From Nocardia colli (GTDB lineage: Bacteria; Actinomycetota; Actinomycetes; Mycobacteriales; Mycobacteriaceae), in NCBI RefSeq assembly GCF_008704205.1, contig NZ_VXLC01000023.1:1-64000 (forward strand): a stretch of 64,000 nt of DNA, written 5' to 3'. Below are positions 26,381 through 35,340 of the stretch, one piece after another; within the stretch, counting starts at the first letter, position 1, and each line of letters starts with the position of its first letter. The position numbers and the translations under genes were made by a program. The notes under the pieces are model-generated. The model did not search any database. It saw only the letters and a program-made list of their open reading frames with translations, and had not been told where the DNA came from.

Positions 26381-26737
26381 ATGACTGTGCAGAACGAGAC
26401 CGCCACCGAAACCCACGGTGCCGTGCTGACCGATGCTGCCGCCAGCAAGGCGAAGGCGCTGCTGGACCAGGAGGGTCGCGACGACCTGGCGCTGCGCATC
26501 GCCGTGCAGCCCGGCGGCTGTGCCGGCCTGCGGTACCAGCTCTTCTTCGACGATCGCTCGCTCGACGGCGACATCGTTGTCGAATTCAGCGGCGTCAAGC
26601 TGGCCGTCGACCGGATGAGCGCCCCGTACATCCAGGGTGCCTCCATCGACTTCGTCGACACCATCGAGAAGCAGGGCTTCACCATCGACAACCCGAACGC
26701 CACCGGCTCCTGCGCCTGCGGCGATTCGTTCAACTGA
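26381..26737 (+). CDS. erpA: A-type iron-sulfur cluster carrier (ErpA/HesB family)
   Basis: The 118-residue protein carries the three conserved cysteines of A-type carriers: GGCAGLRYQ near residue 47 and GSCACGDSF at the C-terminus. It hands 2Fe-2S or 4Fe-4S clusters to target enzymes; LipA and QcrA in this window are of the kinds that need them. A good ribosome site (aggagag) precedes ATG 26381. It corresponds to Rv2204c. The symbol follows common usage for the single actinobacterial A-type carrier. Confidence 0.92.
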   Translation: MTVQNETATETHGAVLTDAAASKAKALLDQEGRDDLALRIAVQPGGCAGLRYQLFFDDRSLDGDIVVEFSGVKLAVDRMSAPYIQGASIDFVDTIEKQGFTIDNPNATGSCACGDSFN

Positions 26738-26786
26738 CCGAACCCGTCCGACTCGTCGTAAGCGGGTTCACCGCGTAACAGCCCGG

Positions 26787-26815
26787 CCCCACGTGTGAAG
26801 TCTGCACGTGGGGTT
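26787..26815 (+). terminator. Intrinsic terminator of the Fe-S carrier gene
   Basis: The stem ccccacgtg / cacgtgggg with a 9-nt loop is followed by ttt, 50 nt after the stop codon. Confidence 0.8.
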
Positions 26816-27080
26816 TGCGCGTTTCCGGGCGCGTCGTGATCGAACGGCGAACGGCCGCCGCGGACCGCGGTGTGAAGGCGTCGGATTTCGTCAGGATTCG
26901 GGCGGTCCGGCGACCCGCGGAGAGCGGCTTCGCGGCCCAACGATCGCGCGCCGCCGAGCATCTCGCCGACCGGTTCCCCCCTATCGAGGGGTCCGAGCCG
27001 CCGTCCAACATTGGTACGGTGATGCTGGGACTCGTTCCCGGTCTGCACCGCCTGCCGCCTACCGTTGAAGGGCCAGCCTC

Positions 27081-28049
27081 GTGTCCATCGCCGTTTCCGC
27101 GTCCATTGCCACCGACCACCTCATGCGTTTTCCCGGACGGTTCCGTGACGCACTGCTGGCTGATCAGCTCGACCACGTGTCGCTCAGCTTCCTCGTCGAC
27201 GATCTGCAGATCCGCCGTGGCGGCGTCGCAGGCAACATCGCCTACGCCATGGGGCTTTTGAACCGCACGCCCCTGCTCGTCGGTGCCGTGGGCGCCGACT
27301 TCGCCGAATACCGCCAGTGGCTCGAATCGCACGGCGTCGACTGCTCCGGCGTACTGATCTCCGAGCGCGCGCACACCGCCCGCTTCGTCTGCACCACCGA
27401 CGACGACATGGCGCAGATCGCGTCGTTCTACCCGGGCGCGATGAGCGAGGCCCGCGACATCTCCATCGGCGAGCTCGCCAAGGCGCACACGCTGGACCTG
27501 GTGCTGGTCGGCGCCAACGACCCCGACGCGATGCTGGTGCACACCGCGCAGTGCCGCGAACTCGGCATCCCGTTCGCGGCCGACCCGTCCCAGCAGCTGG
27601 CCCGCCTCGACGGCGAGCAGGCCGTGCAGCTGATCGACGGCGCCGCATACCTTTTCACGAACAAGTACGAGTGGGCGCTGCTGCTGCAGAAGACCGGACT
27701 CAGCGAGGCGGAGATCGCGCAGCGCGTCGGCATCCGGGTGACCACGCTCGGCGCGGACGGCGTGCAGATCGTCGATAAGGACGGCACCGAGCTGACCGTC
27801 GGCGTGGTCCCGGAGACCACGAAGGTCGAGCCCACCGGTGTCGGTGACGCGTTCCGCGCCGGCTTCCTCACCGGACACACCGCAGGGCTGAGCCTGGAGC
27901 GCTCCGCTCAGCTGGGTTCGCTCATCGCGGTGCTGGTCCTGGAGACCATGGGCACGCAGGAGTGGACGCTCAACAAGGAGACCGCGCTCGAGCGCCTGGC
28001 CGGCGCCTACGGCGCCGAGGCCGCCGCCGAGATCAAGCCGCTGCTCTGA
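27081..28049 (+). CDS. adoK: Adenosine kinase (PfkB-family carbohydrate kinase)
   Basis: The 322-residue protein matches Rv2202c (adoK/cbhK), which phosphorylates adenosine in mycobacteria. PfkB features are visible: an N-terminal RRGGVAGNIAYAMGLL block near residues 46-61, DPSQQLARLDG, and the C-terminal signature PTGVGDAFRAGFLTGH with the catalytic Asp near residue 258. It starts at GTG 27081. The long 3'-side spacer contains the first of two twin hairpins. Confidence 0.9.
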   Translation: MSIAVSASIATDHLMRFPGRFRDALLADQLDHVSLSFLVDDLQIRRGGVAGNIAYAMGLLNRTPLLVGAVGADFAEYRQWLESHGVDCSGVLISERAHTARFVCTTDDDMAQIASFYPGAMSEARDISIGELAKAHTLDLVLVGANDPDAMLVHTAQCRELGIPFAADPSQQLARLDGEQAVQLIDGAAYLFTNKYEWALLLQKTGLSEAEIAQRVGIRVTTLGADGVQIVDKDGTELTVGVVPETTKVEPTGVGDAFRAGFLTGHTAGLSLERSAQLGSLIAVLVLETMGTQEWTLNKETALERLAGAYGAEAAAEIKPLL

Positions 28050-28237
28050 TCCGCTTCACCTGAACGCTGCCGCACCTGCTGTGCGGCAGCGCATGTGATG
28101 CTGTTGTGGGCGAGATGTGCGCGCGAGTTCGCCGTAGTCGTGCGCGGGGTGAGAACCCATGCACGCGATCGGAATTCGTTGCTGGCCGATCCGGGAACTC
28201 GTCGCGGCGTCCAACGGCCGCTTCGATTCGCAAACGT

Positions 28238-28272
28238 GAAGTGCCCCTCCGCTTTTCGCCGAGGGGCACTTT
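28238..28272 (+). terminator. Twin hairpin 1 between adoK and asnB
   Basis: The stem gaagtgcccctc / gaggggcacttt with an 11-nt loop ends in a short T run in the plus direction. It is about 190 nt after the adoK stop and nearly identical to the hairpin at 28380. Confidence 0.75.
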
Positions 28273-28379
28273 CGTGTTCTGTCTACAGGCCCGGGTTCGC
28301 CGGTCAAGGTGAGTTCTGGTGTGCCTGTTCGAGCGGTGCAGCGTCAACGAGTCCGCGCAGCTGCTCTGTCATCAGACGC

Positions 28380-28413
28380 GAAGTGCCCCTCAACCTTTCG
28401 GCGAGGGGCACTT
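28380..28413 (-). terminator. Twin hairpin 2, terminator of asnB
   Basis: The stem gaagtgcccctc / gaggggcacttc lies 10 nt from the asnB stop on the minus strand. It shares its stem with the hairpin at 28238. Confidence 0.8.
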
Positions 28414-28422
28414 CGTGTCGAC

Positions 28423-30366
28423 CTACAGCGAGACCGGGTAAACCGGCTCCTGGATCTCCGGCTTGATCCGGTCCTCGACGAAGATCCCGTGCCACACCAT
28501 GAACACCAGCAGCGTCCACAACCGGCGGCTGTGGTCCGAGGTGCCGGCGCGGTGGGCGACGAGCATGTCGCTGATCGCGGTCTTGTTCAGCAGGTGATCG
28601 GTCTGCGATTCGAGGATCTGCTGGTGGGCCCAGTCGTAGAGTTCGGTGCCGCGCAACCAATGCCGCAGCGGAACCGGGAAACCGAGCTTGGCGCGGTGCA
28701 GCACGTGCGGCGGCACGATGCCCTCGAGCGCCTGGCGCAGTGCGTATTTCGTGGTTTCCTTGGTGATCTTCTGCTCGAACGGCAGCCCCTCGGCGACCTT
28801 CAGCACCTCGGAATCCAGGAACGGCACCCGCAATTCGAGCGAGTTGGCCATGGTCATCTTGTCGGCCTTGACCAGGATGTCGCCGCGCAACCAGGTGAAC
28901 AGGTCCAGGTGCTGCATGCGCGCCACCGGGTCCCAGCCGCGTGACTGCGCGTAGATCGGCGCGGTCACGTCCTGATGGGTCCACTCGGGGCGGAATTCGC
29001 GGAGCACGGAACGCAATTGGGCGTCGCTGAAGCTGCGCGCGTTGCCGTAGTAGCGCTCCTCCAGGCCGAGCGAGCCGCGATGCAGCAGGCTCTTGCCCCT
29101 GGTGCCGTCCGGAATGCGCTCGGAGAGCTTGCCCGCCAGCCTGCGCAACCCGCCGGGCAGGTACTCGAAGGGCTTGAGCGACAACGGCTCCCGGTAGATC
29201 GTGTAGCCGCCGAACAGCTCGTCGGCGCCCTCACCGGACAGCACCACCTTGACGTGCTTACGCGCTTCCTTCGCGACGAAGTACAGCGGCACCAGCGCCG
29301 GGTCGGCCACGGGATCGTCGAGGTACCAGACGATTTCGGGAATCGCGGCGGCGAACTCGGCGGGGGAGACGGTCTTGATCACGTGCTTGGCGCCGATCGC
29401 CGCGGCGGTCTCGGCGGCGACGTCGGCCTCCGAGTAGCCCTCGCGTTCGAAGCAGCTGGTGAAGGTGATCAGCTTCGGGTTGTGCCGCATGGCCAGCGCC
29501 GCGACCGCGGTGGAGTCGATGCCGCCGGACAGGAACGAGCCGACGGTGACGTCCGCGCGCATGTGCTTGGCGACGGAATCCTCCATCGCCTCGGCGATCT
29601 CGCGGTAGCGGGCAGCTTCCGAACCCGGGGCGAATGGGCGAATCTTGAACTGCGGGTTGAAGTATCGCGTGACCTTCGGCGCCTGTCCGAGGCCGACCGT
29701 CGCGTAGCTGCCGGATTCCAGCCGCCGGATGTCCTTGTGCAGCGTCTCCGCCTCCGGCACGTACTGCAACACCGTGTAGTGCTCCAGCGCGCGCGGATCC
29801 AGCGCATCGGTCAGGTCGAGTGCGGGCAGAAGTTCCAGCAGGCTCTTCTTCTCACTGCCGAACGCGGTCCCGCGAGCACCAGTGGCCAGGAACAGCGGCT
29901 TGATCCCGAACGGATCTCGCGCCAGGAACAGTTCCTTGGTCTCGGTGTCCCAGATCGCGAACGCGAACATGCCGCGCAGCTTGCGCACGGCCTCCGGACC
30001 CCAGTAGTGGAACGCCGCGACGACGGCCTCGCCGTCACCCTCGGTCAGGAAGATCGCATCCTCGCCGAACTCCGCGGCGTGCGCCTCGGCCAGCTCTTTG
30101 CGCAGCTCGATGTAGTTGTAGATCTCGCCGTTGAAGGTCAGCGCATAGCGCTCCCGGTTCTCCGGCGGACCCCAGCGCAGCGGCTGGTGCGAGTGTTCGA
30201 TGTCGATGATCGACAGGCGGTTGAAGCCGAAGATCATGTGATCGTCGTGCCAGGTGCCGCGTTCGTCGGGGCCGCGGTGGCGCACGCAGTGCAATGCGTC
30301 GTACACCTGCTCCACCACGCCAGGCGCTGCCTCGTCAGATGTCAGAAACCCGAGCAGTCCACACAC
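28423..30366 (-). CDS. asnB: Asparagine synthetase (glutamine-hydrolysing)
   Basis: AsnB makes asparagine from aspartate with glutamine-derived ammonia. I start it at GTG 30366, which places Cys2 (VCGLLGFL) as the N-terminal nucleophile of the glutaminase domain. RHRGPDERG and FNGEIYNYIELR follow. The synthetase domain has the ATP-binding SGGIDSTAVAAL near residue 270 and LSGEGADELFGGY. The length of 647 residues matches mycobacterial AsnB (Rv2201). The frame is open further upstream, but that would bury the catalytic Cys. Confidence 0.95.
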   Translation of the reverse strand: MCGLLGFLTSDEAAPGVVEQVYDALHCVRHRGPDERGTWHDDHMIFGFNRLSIIDIEHSHQPLRWGPPENRERYALTFNGEIYNYIELRKELAEAHAAEFGEDAIFLTEGDGEAVVAAFHYWGPEAVRKLRGMFAFAIWDTETKELFLARDPFGIKPLFLATGARGTAFGSEKKSLLELLPALDLTDALDPRALEHYTVLQYVPEAETLHKDIRRLESGSYATVGLGQAPKVTRYFNPQFKIRPFAPGSEAARYREIAEAMEDSVAKHMRADVTVGSFLSGGIDSTAVAALAMRHNPKLITFTSCFEREGYSEADVAAETAAAIGAKHVIKTVSPAEFAAAIPEIVWYLDDPVADPALVPLYFVAKEARKHVKVVLSGEGADELFGGYTIYREPLSLKPFEYLPGGLRRLAGKLSERIPDGTRGKSLLHRGSLGLEERYYGNARSFSDAQLRSVLREFRPEWTHQDVTAPIYAQSRGWDPVARMQHLDLFTWLRGDILVKADKMTMANSLELRVPFLDSEVLKVAEGLPFEQKITKETTKYALRQALEGIVPPHVLHRAKLGFPVPLRHWLRGTELYDWAHQQILESQTDHLLNKTAISDMLVAHRAGTSDHSRRLWTLLVFMVWHGIFVEDRIKPEIQEPVYPVSL

Positions 30367-30802
30367 GGCGTCGGCAACCTCGTTTCTCCGGTCGGGACGC
30401 GGCCGGAAACCGGCGCGTCCGAATGTCTTGCGGGGGCGGTGCGCGGTGTCTGCCGCGAGTGGTCGTTCCGGGACGTGCCGGAGCCTGCCCTCGCGGTGAG
30501 CACAGCGGCCGAAATGTTGTGTCCGAGTATGCCGCACACGCCCCCTTCGCGCGTCGCGCGCACCCTGTCCAGGGGTTTTGATCACGGAGGCGCTGGTGAC
30601 CGCGATCGGCGGAGTGTCGAATGCGACCCGACGACAATGACGGCCTCCGTTTGGTCTACGCTGCGTAGTACTCAGGCCATTCTCAGGCGGCGCACGCGCT
30701 CGACCCGGGACGGGCCTGACATGTGCTTAGAACGTATCGCCGGGCGGTCGCAGCCCAGGCGGTGCAAATGTCGGAATGTGTGGCGACCAGGAAGGCGTGA
30801 GC

Positions 30803-31879
30803 GTGGCGCACAAGGCGAGCGAAGAGATCGGGGCACGTCCGGCCCGGGGACGGATCCTTCGGCGGGCCGGGCTGGCGGTGTCCCTCGGGATCACCGCGGT
30901 GCTCGTCTCGGGCTGCTCGATCGACAATGTTTGGCTGCGGTTCGGCTGGCCCTCGGGCATCACGCCGCAGGCCACCCGGATGCGGGAGCTGTGGACCTGG
31001 TCGGTCGTCGCCGCCCTGCTGATGGGCGTGCTGGTGTGGGGTCTGACCTTCTGGACCGTCGCCTTCCACCGCAAGAAGGCCGACTCCCCGGAATTCCCCC
31101 GGCAGACCGGCTACAACGTGCCGCTGGAGCTGACCTACACGGCGGTGCCGTTCGTCATCATCGCGGTGTTGTTTTACTTCACCGTCGTCGTGCAGAACTA
31201 CGTGCACGAAAAGGTGGACAACCCCGACGTCACGGTCGACGTGACCGCCTTCCAGTGGAACTGGAAGTTCGGTTACCGCAACGTGGACTTCAAGGACGGC
31301 TACTCGTTCAAGGGCATCGACACCACGCGTGAGGCGTCGAACCAGGAGCAGCTCGAGGAGTACAAGGAACGGACCAAGGACGGTCACCCGCAGCCGGGCC
31401 CGGTGCACGGCAAGCCGGAGAACGACATCCTGTCCTACCTGCACTACGACACCGTCGAGACCTACGGTTCCAGCACCGAGGTGCCGGTCCTGGTGCTCCC
31501 GACCAACAAGGTGATCGAGTTCCAGCTCGCCGCCGCCGACGTGGTGCACGCCTTCTGGGTGCCGGAGTTCCTGTTCAAGCGCGACGTGATGCCGAACCCG
31601 AAGGAAAACCACTCGGACAACATCTTCCAGATCACCAAGATCGAGAAGGAAGGTGCGTTCGTCGGCCGTTGCGCGGAAATGTGCGGCACCTTCCACTCGA
31701 TGATGAACTTCGAGGTGCGCGCGGTCTCGCCGGACAAGTTCACCAAGTACCTGGACGCGCGCAAGGCGGGCAAGACCAACGCCGAAGCGCTCGACTCCAT
31801 CGGTGAATCGCCGGTCGCCACGTCGACCCGGCCGTTCAACACCGAGCGCACGACCAAGACCGCGGCCGAGGCAAAGTAA
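30803..31879 (+). CDS. ctaC: Cytochrome c oxidase subunit II (aa3)
   Basis: CtaC carries the CuA centre that takes electrons from the bc1 complex. The 358-residue protein has a lipoprotein-type signal ending VLVSGC, two transmembrane helices (near residues 58-78 and 98-120) and the CuA motif CAEMCGTFHSMM. An insertion between the helices and the CuA fold is typical of actinobacterial subunits that contact QcrC. GTG 30803 is preferred because an aggaagg site lies 7 nt upstream; GTG 30797 is also in frame. Confidence 0.95.
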   Translation: MAHKASEEIGARPARGRILRRAGLAVSLGITAVLVSGCSIDNVWLRFGWPSGITPQATRMRELWTWSVVAALLMGVLVWGLTFWTVAFHRKKADSPEFPRQTGYNVPLELTYTAVPFVIIAVLFYFTVVVQNYVHEKVDNPDVTVDVTAFQWNWKFGYRNVDFKDGYSFKGIDTTREASNQEQLEEYKERTKDGHPQPGPVHGKPENDILSYLHYDTVETYGSSTEVPVLVLPTNKVIEFQLAAADVVHAFWVPEFLFKRDVMPNPKENHSDNIFQITKIEKEGAFVGRCAEMCGTFHSMMNFEVRAVSPDKFTKYLDARKAGKTNAEALDSIGESPVATSTRPFNTERTTKTAAEAK

Positions 31880-31893
31880 GGGACTGATCTGAT

Positions 31894-32310
31894 ATGAAGA
31901 TCGAAGCGCGGATTTTCGAACTGCTGACGGTGTTCTTCATCATCGTCGCGATTGTCTACGGCTACTTCACCGGCGTGTCCCGCACCGGCGTGGAATGGGC
32001 GGGTACCACCGCGACCGTCCTCACCGCCGGCCTGTCGCTGATCATCGGCACCTACTTCCGCTTCGTCGCACGTCGCCTCGACCTGCGTCCGGAAGACTAC
32101 GAGGACGCCGAGATCGTCGACGGCGCAGGCGATCTGGGCTTCTTCTCGCCCGGCAGCTTCTGGCCCATCACCCTGGCCGGAGCCGGCGCCATCACCGCCC
32201 TCGGGCTGGCGTTCTTCCAGTTCTGGTTGATCGGGCTCGGCGTCATCTGCATCCTGATCGCGGCTGCGGGTTTGGTTTTCGAGTACTACCTGGGTCCGGA
32301 AAAGCACTGA
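31894..32310 (+). CDS. ctaF: Cytochrome c oxidase subunit IV (CtaF)
   Basis: The 138-residue protein has four predicted membrane helices (FELLTVFFIIVAIVYGYF at the N-terminus, VLTAGLSLIIGTYFRF, and two near the C-terminus). It matches the actinobacterial aa3 oxidase subunit encoded next to ctaC (Rv2199c). It starts 14 nt after ctaC with atg 31894 and ends at a very strong terminator, so ctaC-ctaF form one operon. Confidence 0.92.
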   Translation: MKIEARIFELLTVFFIIVAIVYGYFTGVSRTGVEWAGTTATVLTAGLSLIIGTYFRFVARRLDLRPEDYEDAEIVDGAGDLGFFSPGSFWPITLAGAGAITALGLAFFQFWLIGLGVICILIAAAGLVFEYYLGPEKH

Positions 32311-32316
32311 GTTAGT

Positions 32317-32359
32317 TGTCGAATGCCCCCTCCGCTGTGTGCGGAGGGGGCATTCGACA
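32317..32359 (+). terminator. Strong intrinsic terminator of ctaC-ctaF
   Basis: A perfect 18-bp stem, tgtcgaatgccccctccg with cggagggggcattcgaca, closes a 7-nt loop just 6 nt after the ctaF stop. Confidence 0.9.
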
Positions 32360-32760
32360 TTTCTGGGTGATTGTGTGGTCCTGACGCAGGTTGCTGCGTG
32401 CGTCAATTGGGTGCTGGGCGGGTCAAGTGGGGCACGGGCCCTCCAAAGTGAGCCGAGGCGAACGCGACACCGACGGACTCGCTACCGTCTCGCATCGACT
32501 CGATCGAAACCCGTCCCAGGATCGCCGCTTTGAGCGATGACCTGATGCCCGATCCCAGCTCGGACCGCCGACGCGAAGGTTACGTCCGAAAGTGCGTAGA
32601 GGTGTGGCAGCGTGGGGGCTCGCATGGCACAGATGGCAGCAGCGGTCAGGCGGGTTCGTCGTACGAGGCCTGACTTGACGCAGGTTGTGTGCTCTTGAGG
32701 CGGGTTGCAGCGTGCGTCAGGTGGTTGCAGCGTGCGTCGAGTGGGGCGGGCTGGATCGGG
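32360..32760. other. Non-coding spacer with short direct repeats
   Basis: I see no gene in these 400 bases. The motif gttgc(a/t)gcgtgcgtca occurs near 32390, 32705 and 32725. The motif ctgacgcaggttg or ttgacgcaggttg occurs near 32382 and 32675. M. tuberculosis has mmpS3 next to this oxidase locus; it is missing here. Confidence 0.5.
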
Positions 32761-33585
32761 CTAGATGCCGAAGGCGTGCATGAGGCGGGCGGTGGAGCGG
32801 GGGGCTACGCCGGCTAGGGCGTAGAGGGTGCGGGTGAAGCGGGGTTCGAGGCGGGGGGCTCGGGTGTGGATGGCGGATTCGATGCGGTGGGCGGTTTGGT
32901 CGGCTTCGAGGGTGGACTCTTCGCTGTAGTGGGCGGAGTCGGTGTCGGTGCGGAAGGCGGGGTAGTGGACGGCGGTGACCTGGATGCCGTGCGGGGCGAG
33001 TTCGGCGTCGGCGCATTGGCCGAAGGTGGTCCAGGCGGCCTGGGCGCTGGCGTAGGAGGCGAAATTCGGTGCGGCGCCGGTGTTCGCGTTCCAGGGGCCG
33101 ACGTTGATCACGTGGCCCGAGCCGGAGCGCAGCATCGCGGGTAGTAGGCCGAGGGTGAGGCGGAGCGGGCCGAAGTAGTTGGTGGCCATCATGCGCTGGT
33201 AGTCGCGGAATCGGTGCAGCGACTGGGTTACCGGTCTGCGCACGGGGCGTCCGGCGGTGTTGATCAGCACGTCGACCGTGCCGAACTCGCCGAGCACCCA
33301 GGTGACCAGCTGATCGACGTCGCCGAGTGCCGAGATGTCGCAGCGATTCCAGTCCGCCACACCGCCGTCCGAGCGGATCTCCGCGCAGGCGGCGATGAGC
33401 TCGTCGCTGCCGCGCGCGACCAGCAGCAGTTGAGCGCCTTGGGCGGCAAGCACATTCGCGGTGGCCCGGCCGATGTCGGAACACGCGTCGGTGATCAGCA
33501 CGCGCTGCCCGATCAGCGATCCCTCCGGTGGGCGATGACGTTTACGATCAGCGGATCTCACCGGGGCAGCACGAAATTCGGGCAT
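32761..33585 (-). CDS. SDR-family protein with degenerate active site
   Basis: The 274-residue protein has a short-chain dehydrogenase Rossmann fold. It has VLITDACSDIGRATANVLA at the nucleotide site, LLLVARG, DVLINTAGRPVRRP and MMATNYFGPLRLTLGLLPAML. However, the TGxxxGIG motif reads TDACSDIG, the catalytic Ser position reads NVGPWN, and the YxxxK motif reads YASAQ. It therefore probably lacks normal SDR oxidoreductase activity. ATG 33585 (MPEFRAAP) is preferred; the frame extends to 33669. It is alone between the oxidase operon and repeat island C. Confidence 0.75.
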   Translation of the reverse strand: MPEFRAAPVRSADRKRHRPPEGSLIGQRVLITDACSDIGRATANVLAAQGAQLLLVARGSDELIAACAEIRSDGGVADWNRCDISALGDVDQLVTWVLGEFGTVDVLINTAGRPVRRPVTQSLHRFRDYQRMMATNYFGPLRLTLGLLPAMLRSGSGHVINVGPWNANTGAAPNFASYASAQAAWTTFGQCADAELAPHGIQVTAVHYPAFRTDTDSAHYSEESTLEADQTAHRIESAIHTRAPRLEPRFTRTLYALAGVAPRSTARLMHAFGI

Positions 33586-33835
33586 CGGCACAGCAACCTT
33601 CACACGTGAACGGCTGAACACACGCACGGCACCCACCTGCTGCGCCGAGCCGCTCGTCGCCGCTACCACCTGGCGACCATCTGCGGCCGGTCACAGTATA
33701 AAGTTTGCCGCCGATTTGATGGGAGTGTTCGCCAAATGCTGTCTGGGGGCTCCCATCCCGCCATCCGAGCTCTGCGCCGGCGGGCGAGGTGGCCTGCGCA
33801 CGCCGCACTGCATATCCAGCAGCACCGGCCGTGTC

Positions 33836-34145
33836 TTGTCACCGAGCGGGACATCAGCGCTCCTGGTGCCGCGATTTGCCGCTGTCGTGTCCCGTTCGGC
33901 GTGCGGGTGCTTGCCGGGTGGGACGTGGGTGTGAGCTGTCTCGCGGTTCGGTGCGATCATGTCCCGCTTGTCGCGGCAGTGGTTGCCGAGCGGGACGGCA
34001 CGGGAGTCGTAACTCCCCGTTCTGTGTCCATCTGGAGTCGGAATTCCCGATTGCCACGGCCCTAGTCGTATCTGTTGCTCAACTCGCGATGTATGCGCCG
34101 GCGAACTCGTATGAGCGAGGAGTGATGTCCCGCAGTCGATCCGGG
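33836..34145. repeat. Repeat island C: GTCCCG/CGGGAC units within a gene-free spacer
   Basis: Units with gtcccgttcggcg, gccgggtgggac, tgtcccgcttg and gccgagcgggac follow each other from about 33840 to 34010, with decayed traces to 34145. The whole gap from 33670 to 34473 holds no recognisable gene. The part after 34200 is less GC-rich and unstructured to the eye. Confidence 0.7.
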
Positions 34146-34473
34146 ATGGCGTGGTTGGCTGAAACCTCTACTTCGGCTGACCACCGTCATAGTCCCGCGT
34201 GGTGAATTCCATACGCACCCAGTCGGTTACGTCAGTTCCGCAGCAGATAGCGCACGACGCCGCCGGTGCCGACAGACGGGCGGCATGGCCCGGCGTGCGG
34301 CATGACGGATAGCGATAGGTTGGCAACTGGTCGGCCTATCGCTACCAGTGGTCACGGTTCCGCGCGCAGAACCTGGGTTGTCAGTTACCGATAAACGCAA
34401 TTGCTGCTCCGGAAATTCGGCTTCCCCGCCCTAATTTCCGTTGAATTCAACTGCGACTAGTCGGAGCCTTTAC

Positions 34474-35001
34474 CTATGCGCGCCCGGGGGATTGATTCGA
34501 GTTCTGTCCACTGGACGTACCAAAGTCTTGTGTCCAATAATGGGTGCCATTTCTACCTTTGGCAAATCCGACACCTATATCACGAAGGCTGCAATTGAGA
34601 ATATTGGCGCGGTGGCCTGCGCTGTGCATCCATCCGTCGACCACGGCGGATGCGCTCGATTGACCCGAGGCGATATTTTCGGCCCAGGCGCTCGCGCGGT
34701 AGCCGGCCGCCTTGATGCGGTCGCCCGGACTGCCTTCGGGCGAGTTGTGGTCCAGGACGCCGCGGGCGGCCATGCCTTCCGTGTGTGCCTGGGCAGCCTG
34801 GGTTAGGCGACTTTCGGCCTTCAGGGCGGGGCATCCGGTCTTCGCGCGTTCGGCGTTGGTGCGGCTGACCACCTCCGCGGCGACCGACTGGGCTTGCGGC
34901 GCAGCCAGGGCTGCCGGGCTCAGCGCGACTAGGCAGGCGGCGGAAGTTGGTATGACAAGACAAGTAAGTAAGGAACGGATCAGAGCGGGAGAAAGACGCA
35001 T
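34474..35001 (-). CDS. Secreted CAP-domain (SCP/PR-1) protein
   Basis: The 175-residue protein has a clear signal peptide (hydrophobic residues 8-33, cleavage after ALAA). A CAP domain follows: VVSRTNAERAKTGCPAL, AQAHTEGMAARGVLDHNSP, ENIASG, and the CAP signature GWMHSAGHRANIL near residues 121-133. GVGFAKGRNGTHYWTQDFG completes it. Bacterial CAP proteins are secreted and mostly uncharacterised. The gene is somewhat less GC-biased than its neighbours, and the divergent region to 35341 is relatively AT-rich. Confidence 0.9.
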   Translation of the reverse strand: MRLSPALIRSLLTCLVIPTSAACLVALSPAALAAPQAQSVAAEVVSRTNAERAKTGCPALKAESRLTQAAQAHTEGMAARGVLDHNSPEGSPGDRIKAAGYRASAWAENIASGQSSASAVVDGWMHSAGHRANILNCSLRDIGVGFAKGRNGTHYWTQDFGTSSGQNSNQSPGRA

Positions 35002-35340
35002 AATTCAGACTCCACGGTTCGTATTACGTTTGAATAACATTAACATCTCGGCGCGAGAGTAGGCAAGATCTAACTGCTGTCCAGCGGCCTGGTGGCAATC
35101 GGGCTGTGAAAGCGCGGGATTCGGCTGCGGAACCTAGCGCGGGAGACGATCGGTCCGATACGATGCGTGGCATCCGAAATGGCCGCATCTCAGGACACCG
35201 GACGTTTTCGATCTTCACCCCAATCCATGCTCGACCATGGGCGAACGTGCGCGAGTAGCCGCGCCCGATTCGTCGCATCCGGTGACACCGACGTGCGGGC
35301 ACAACTGAATCGATCGATTCGTTACTAAGGACGACAACTG

